Shown: positions 7,932-10,643 of the stretch, in pieces
Position numbering within the stretch: position 1 is the first letter of the stretch
Layout: the number at the start of each line of letters is the position of its first letter
Assembly: GCF_018373095.1 (NCBI RefSeq)
Contig: NZ_JAHAHT010000062.1
Location: 1-10,643 of the forward strand
Origin: Haemophilus parahaemolyticus
GTDB taxonomy: Bacteria; Pseudomonadota; Gammaproteobacteria; Enterobacterales; Pasteurellaceae
Direction: 5' to 3'
Length of the DNA stretch: 10,643 bases
Notes under the pieces: model-generated
The model's input: the letters and a program-made list of their open reading frames with translations, nothing else
Told to the model about the DNA's origin: nothing
The model's database searches: none
Translations under genes and position numbers: made by a program

Positions 7932-7942
7932 TTTTAAAGAAC
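7932..7942 (-). promoter_or_regulatory. boxA-like element in suhB leader
   Basis: On the minus strand the leader reads GTTCTTTAAAA, 12 bases before the suhB ATG and immediately upstream of the ribosome binding site. It keeps the CTTTA core of the E. coli rrn boxA (TGCTCTTTAACAA), with 9 of 13 positions matching when one base is added at each side. In E. coli, NusB/NusE with SuhB bind a boxA in the suhB 5' UTR and repress expression. The same gene and the same position make the assignment attractive, but it rests on sequence similarity only. Confidence 0.65.
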
Positions 7943-7957
7943 GAAGAAAGATGGCGA

Positions 7958-7992
7958 ATTATAGTATAAAAAAAGCGGGAGAGGAATGAAAA
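7958..7992 (-). promoter_or_regulatory. Promoter of suhB(-dxs)
   Basis: A perfect -10 TATAAT lies at 7958-7963 on the minus strand, giving a start near 7951 and a leader of about 32 bases. It has no good -35 at 17 bp (TTCCTC). An overlapping alternative pairs TATACT (7963-7968) with TTTTCA (7987-7992) at 18 bp. The terminator of dapA lies just upstream, so a promoter is needed here. Confidence 0.6.
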
Positions 7993-7997
7993 GCGGT
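7989..7997 (+). repeat. Uptake signal sequence-like core (Apl type, 8/9)
   Basis: AAAAGCGGT in the suhB-dapA gap matches ACAAGCGGT at 8 of 9, but the change removes the C of the core, so uptake function is doubtful. It overlaps the region of the candidate suhB -35. Confidence 0.25.
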
Positions 7998-8013
7998 GGT
8001 TTTTAACGGAAAA

Positions 8014-8042
8014 TTTACAAAAATGGCGGACTAAAGCCCGCC
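8014..8042 (-). terminator. Intrinsic terminator after dapA
   Basis: On the minus strand GGCGGGC and GTCCGCC form a 7-bp stem (one G-T pair) around a TTTA loop (8025-8042), followed by ATTTTTGTAAA. It sits about 10 bp past the dapA stop and separates dapA from suhB. Confidence 0.82.
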
Positions 8043-8051
8043 TTACTAAAA

Positions 8052-8942
8052 TTATGCAATTAAACCTGCTTGTTTTAAAGCTGCTAACACTTTTGGTTGA
8101 GCTTCTTCAGAGAGAGTCGTTAATGGCAAACGTAAGTTTGGTTCACTCACTAAGCCTAATTTATAAGCCGCCCATTTCACAGGAATTGGGTTTGCTTCCA
8201 CAAATAAATCGTGGTGTAGTATATTTAAGCGTTGGTTAATCGCCTCTGCTTCTTCAAATTTGCCAGCTAAAGCTAACTCACACATTTTCGCCATATCTAC
8301 TGCGGCTACGTTATTAGTTACAGAAATGACGCCTTGTCCACCTAGTTTCATTGACTCCAAACCTGTTGCATCATCACCGCTTAAGAAAATGAAATCCTTA
8401 CCAGCTAATTCTTTAATGAGCGGTAATCGACTTAAGTCGCCTGTAGCTTCTTTTACACCAACAATATTTTCAATTTTTGACAAGCGACCAATAGTTTCAG
8501 GTTTTAAGTCGCTGCCTGTACGACCTGGTACATTATATAAAATTTGCGGTAAATCAGTTGATTCAGCAATCGCTTTATAATGTTGATACATCCCTTCTTG
8601 GGTTGGTTTGTTGTAATAAGGTACAACGCTCAAACAGCCTGCAACGCCACTGTTTGCAAGTAATTTAGTCATTGTGACCGCTTCACTTGTGGCATTTGAT
8701 CCTGTGCCTGCAATAATAGGAATACGACCATCAGCAAATTCAACGGTTTTCTTAATCACTTTCACATTTTCATCGATGCTCAGCGTGGTAGATTCACCAG
8801 TTGTTCCGACAGAAACAATTGCGTGTGTTCCAGCCTGAACGTGGTGTTCCACCAAATTTTTTAATTCTTCATAGTTCACTTCACCGTGTGTCATCGGGGT
8901 AATCAGTGCTACAATACTACCGTGAAATAAAGGCATTGCCAT
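8052..8942 (-). CDS. dapA: 4-Hydroxy-tetrahydrodipicolinate synthase
   Basis: Condenses pyruvate with aspartate semialdehyde, the committed step to diaminopimelate (peptidoglycan) and lysine; a TIM-barrel class I aldolase, usually tetrameric, in the cytoplasm. The 296 aa compare with 292 in E. coli. The Schiff-base Lys164 (VGVKEATG), Thr47/Thr48 (VGTTGES), Tyr110 and Tyr136 (ILYNVPGRTG) and Arg141 are all present. AGGAG seven bases before the first ATG selects this start over the Met at residue 3. Two lysine-site residues differ from E. coli: His53 and His56 correspond to Ile56 and Asn59, and Ala49 to Thr52, whereas Asn83, Glu87 and Tyr109 are kept. The gene is followed by its own terminator. 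Upstream are 105 bp to lpxL with no clear terminator; a possible promoter there is TTGCAA (8986-8991) with CATAAT (8961-8966) at 19 bp, a poor match. bamC, its E. coli neighbour, is absent. Confidence 0.97.
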   Translation of the reverse strand: MAMPLFHGSIVALITPMTHGEVNYEELKNLVEHHVQAGTHAIVSVGTTGESTTLSIDENVKVIKKTVEFADGRIPIIAGTGSNATSEAVTMTKLLANSGVAGCLSVVPYYNKPTQEGMYQHYKAIAESTDLPQILYNVPGRTGSDLKPETIGRLSKIENIVGVKEATGDLSRLPLIKELAGKDFIFLSGDDATGLESMKLGGQGVISVTNNVAAVDMAKMCELALAGKFEEAEAINQRLNILHHDLFVEANPIPVKWAAYKLGLVSEPNLRLPLTTLSEEAQPKVLAALKQAGLIA

Positions 8943-9047
8943 AATTCGACTCCTGTTTTTATTATGATTGGCTTTCGTTCATAGATTGCAAAAATACTTC
9001 AAAATATGCAAGTGTTTTTTTGCAAGAGTTGTGTTTTTCATTAAATT

Positions 9048-9986
9048 TTAATCGTAGAGACTTGGATCATTCTCATTCGGTCTTGTTTTAAACCGACGGT
9101 GTAACCACATATATTGCTCAATTGCTTTCAAAATTTCTATTTCGACTACTTTATTCATTTTAGTAGCGGTTTGAATATCATCTTCGCAATCCGAAAAATC
9201 TACGGTAGGAGTTATGCTTAATGTATATCCCGAAAAATCTGAATGGCGTATTGGACTAAATGGAACCACAATAGATAAGGGAGCTGATTTCAATAACATT
9301 CTACTTCCTGCAGTTGTACAAGTTTCTTTTACGGCGAAAAAAGGAACAAAAACACTATTTCTTCGTCCATAATCATGATCTGGAGCATACCAAATCATTT
9401 CTCCTGTTTTAAGAGCTTTAATCATTCCTCGTAAATCGCTACGGTTGAGCATAGCTTTATTTGAGCGGATTCGTCCTCTAAATTGAATCCAATCAAATAA
9501 TGGGTTATCGTTTGGACGATAAACACCAATACCTTGATGATGCAAACCTATAATCCTTGCACCTAATTCTAAAGTAAGAAAATGTACCCCAACTAAAATA
9601 ATTCCAGTATTTTTTGGCACATTTTTAAGATACTCAATGCCTTCAACTTTAGACCATTTTAGTATCCGCTTATCTGACCAGAACCATGCCATTCCCGTTT
9701 CAATGATCGCCATACCAATCGATTCAATGTTTTTCGCTAATATTTGTTCTATTTGAGCCTGAGTATAATCAGGAAAACATAGCTCAAGATTACGTTTAGC
9801 AATACGGATACGACGTTTCCCAAAACCAAGTTTAGCAAATAATTTGCCTAATCCTTTGCCTAAACGTACAAGTACTGGATAAGGTAGAGCTAGAATAAGT
9901 CTAAAAATACCAAGTCCAAGCCATAATCCCCAATATTTTGGATGTAAAAAAGACCATTGAAATGGTGGAAGTTGTTTTTGAACCAT
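9048..9986 (-). CDS. lpxL (htrB): Lipid A biosynthesis lauroyl/myristoyl acyltransferase (LpxL/HtrB)
   Basis: Adds a secondary acyl chain to Kdo2-lipid IVA at the cytoplasmic face of the inner membrane, using acyl-ACP. Its 312 aa align from start to end with E. coli LpxL (306 aa): the N-terminal FLHPKYWG block, a hydrophobic segment at about 19-39 (membrane anchor), RNLELCFP, the catalytic HX4E motif His135...Glu140 in GVHFLTLELGAR, GVYRPNDNPLFDW (154-166), WYAPDHDYG (199-207) and the C-terminal MWLHRRFKTRP. These favour LpxL/LpxP over LpxM. Chain length cannot be told from sequence; H. influenzae HtrB uses myristate. AGAGAA precedes the ATG. It has its own promoter (TATAAT at 10019-10024) and is divergent from raiA. 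dapA lies 105 bp downstream on the same strand and may be partly co-transcribed. Confidence 0.95.
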   Translation of the reverse strand: MVQKQLPPFQWSFLHPKYWGLWLGLGIFRLILALPYPVLVRLGKGLGKLFAKLGFGKRRIRIAKRNLELCFPDYTQAQIEQILAKNIESIGMAIIETGMAWFWSDKRILKWSKVEGIEYLKNVPKNTGIILVGVHFLTLELGARIIGLHHQGIGVYRPNDNPLFDWIQFRGRIRSNKAMLNRSDLRGMIKALKTGEMIWYAPDHDYGRRNSVFVPFFAVKETCTTAGSRMLLKSAPLSIVVPFSPIRHSDFSGYTLSITPTVDFSDCEDDIQTATKMNKVVEIEILKAIEQYMWLHRRFKTRPNENDPSLYD

Positions 9987-10018
9987 TGATAAAATTCTCT
10001 GTAATAAAGATGGTGTAA

Positions 10019-10049
10019 ATTATAGCCAAAAAATACTGTAAAATGTTAA
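10019..10049 (-). promoter_or_regulatory. Promoter of lpxL
   Basis: A perfect TATAAT (10019-10024, minus strand) gives a start near 10012 and a 25-base leader. The only -35-like hexamer is TTAACA (10044-10049) at a long 19-bp spacing. A CRP-like site covers that hexamer, so the promoter may depend on an activator. Confidence 0.6.
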
Positions 10050-10059
10050 GTTGATCACA
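10044..10059. promoter_or_regulatory. Candidate CRP site containing a Dam GATC site
   Basis: On the minus strand TGTGA-TCAACT-TAACA matches the CRP consensus TGTGA-N6-TCACA at 9 of 10 core positions, with ATTT on the distal flank as in the consensus. Its centre is about -39.5 from the predicted lpxL start (near the class II position) and about -70.5 from the predicted raiA start (near the class I position of -71.5). A GATC (10053-10056) overlaps the site. Similarity only; not shown to bind CRP. Confidence 0.45.
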
Positions 10060-10086
10060 AATTTGAAATTTAATAAAAAATTATTC

Positions 10087-10115
10087 TTGAAAGGTTGGAA
10101 CAAAAGACATATTTT
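10087..10115 (+). promoter_or_regulatory. Promoter of raiA
   Basis: TTGAAA (10087-10092) and TATTTT (10110-10115) are separated by 17 bp, matching the consensus at 5 and 4 of 6 positions. The predicted start near 10122 leaves a leader of about 36 bases. An alternative further upstream is TTGATC (10051) with TAAAAA (10074) at 17 bp. A 7-bp inverted repeat, TTCTTGA (10084-10090) and TCAAGAA (10123-10129), brackets the preferred promoter. Confidence 0.5.
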
Positions 10116-10157
10116 AAAACTATCAAGAACAACTAAACTAACGAAGAGGAAAACGTT

Positions 10158-10442
10158 ATGTCACTCAATATCTCTAGCAAACAAATGGATATTACCCCTG
10201 CAATCCGTACTCATATTGAGGAGCGTTTAGCGAAATTCGATAAATTTCAACTCCAATTGATTAACCCACATTTCATTATTATTAAACAGCCTAATAGCTA
10301 TGAAGTGGATGCAACCATTGGTTCGCCTCTAGGTGATTTAGTTGCTAAAGCAGAAAATGAAGATCTGTATAATGCAATCAATGATCTTGCGAAAAAATTA
10401 GAAGCTCAGCTCATTAAATTGAAAGAGAAAAAAGAGCACTAA
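10158..10442 (+). CDS. raiA: Ribosome hibernation factor, RaiA (YfiA)-like, short form
   Basis: A small S30AE-family protein that binds the 30S subunit at the mRNA/tRNA channel and silences ribosomes under stress. The N-terminal sequence is RaiA-like rather than Hpf-like: SLNISSKQMDITPAIRTHIE compares with E. coli RaiA MNITSKQMEITPAIRQHV, followed by LINPHFIIIKQP, VDATIGSP and YNAINDLAKKLEAQLIKLKEK. At 94 aa, however, it lacks the acidic C-terminal tail of about 18 residues of E. coli RaiA (113 aa) and has the length of Hpf (95 aa). The stop is followed by noncoding A/T-rich sequence, so the tail is not lost by a simple frameshift visible here. AGAGGA seven bases before the ATG fixes the start. 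Monocistronic, divergent from lpxL, ending at a shared terminator. Confidence 0.92.
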   Translation: MSLNISSKQMDITPAIRTHIEERLAKFDKFQLQLINPHFIIIKQPNSYEVDATIGSPLGDLVAKAENEDLYNAINDLAKKLEAQLIKLKEKKEH

Positions 10443-10466
10443 TCTTTAATTGATAAAATAAAATAC

Positions 10467-10506
10467 AAAAGCCAAGTGGCGAAACAAAATGCCATTTGGC
10501 TTTTTT
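10467..10506. terminator. Bidirectional intrinsic terminator between raiA and truA
   Basis: AAAAGCCAAGTGGC (10467-10480) pairs with GCCATTTGGCTTTT (10491-10504), a 14-bp stem with one G-T pair and a 10-base loop, followed by T residues on the plus strand. On the minus strand the same stem is followed by TTTTGTATTTTATTTT. It ends raiA from one side and truA, whose stop is at 10513, from the other. Confidence 0.9.
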
Positions 10507-10512
10507 ATATCT

Positions 10513-10643
10513 TTACTCTGGTAAAAATAACGGACCTAACGCCGTTTTAGGGATACCAAAATACTCAGGATAATTCACATCGACCAAATACAGTCCTTCC
10601 GCTTTTGCCGTTGGTGCAGCAAGCTTGCGATCTTTTTGTTCAA
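10513..10643 (-). CDS. truA: tRNA pseudouridine(38-40) synthase TruA, C-terminal fragment (cut by window edge)
   Basis: TruA converts uridines 38-40 of tRNA anticodon stems to pseudouridine. Only the last 42 codons are inside the window; the start lies beyond the right edge. The visible segment reads DRKLAAPTAKAEGLYLVDV, then NYPEYFGIPK and GPLFLPE before the stop. It matches the conserved TruA C-terminus (E. coli has LAAATAKAEGLYLV and GPLFLAD). The catalytic Asp is in the unseen N-terminal half. Convergent with raiA, with which it shares a terminator. Confidence 0.92.
   Translation of the reverse strand, partial: EQKDRKLAAPTAKAEGLYLVDVNYPEYFGIPKTALGPLFLPE

Noticed and set aside
8260..8580. 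Plus-strand ORF of 106 codons inside dapA
   Set aside because: Antisense shadow of the dapA reading frame, which carries all catalytic residues; the translation looks like no protein family I recognise.
9001..9030. Terminator between lpxL and dapA built on TGCAA/TTGCA
   Set aside because: The stem is only 5 bp and the T-run falls in the loop rather than after the stem, so it is not a credible intrinsic terminator.
1..10643. Mobile element, CRISPR array, toxin-antitoxin or defence cluster
   Set aside because: Every gene is a recognisable core gene, the gaps are short, and I see no transposase, integrase, phage-like or spaced-repeat pattern; dam is linked to aroB as in E. coli and Haemophilus and has no partner nuclease, so it is not part of a restriction system.

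Overview
The window is a chromosomal housekeeping region of a gamma-proteobacterium, most likely a member of the Pasteurellaceae. All ten genes resemble their E. coli and Haemophilus counterparts. DNA-uptake-signal cores of the 'Apl' type (ACAAGCGGT / ACCGCTTGT) recur, including one perfect copy, and I see no copy of the Haemophilus-influenzae-type core AAGTGCGGT. This points to the Actinobacillus / Mannheimia / Glaesserella / H. ducreyi side of the family. I cannot name a species from sequence alone.

Layout from left to right: (1) positions 1-2451 (+), ponA/mrcA, a bifunctional class A penicillin-binding protein cut at its 5' end by the window edge. (2) A 221-bp gap ends in a terminator built from two facing uptake signal sequences. 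(3) positions 2673-5159 (+), aroK-aroB-dam, two shikimate-pathway genes followed by the GATC adenine methylase, closed by a strong hairpin terminator. (4) positions 5196-7919 (-), suhB then dxs, converging on dam. suhB has its own promoter and a boxA-like leader; dxs, the first enzyme of the MEP isoprenoid pathway, follows after 60 bp. (5) positions 8052-8942 (-), dapA (lysine/DAP synthesis) with its own terminator. (6) positions 9048-9986 (-), lpxL/htrB, a late lipid A acyltransferase. (7) A 171-bp divergent control region. (8) positions 10158-10442 (+), a raiA/hpf-type ribosome hibernation factor. (9) a terminator shared with the 3' end of truA (-), which runs off the right edge.

Many of the genes serve envelope building: peptidoglycan polymerisation (PBP1A), DAP for the peptide stem (DapA), lipid A acylation (LpxL) and isoprenoid precursors for undecaprenyl phosphate (Dxs). 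The others concern aromatic synthesis (AroK, AroB), DNA methylation (Dam) and RNA/ribosome function (SuhB, RaiA, TruA).

I found no mobile element, CRISPR array, tRNA, rRNA or defence system, and no evidence of a new multi-gene system. The observations most worth checking are regulatory or variant-level: a boxA-like site in the suhB leader that may also govern dxs; a CRP-like site containing a GATC between lpxL and raiA, spaced plausibly for both promoters; a RaiA-like protein lacking the usual C-terminal tail; DapA lysine-site substitutions; and the uptake-signal terminator.
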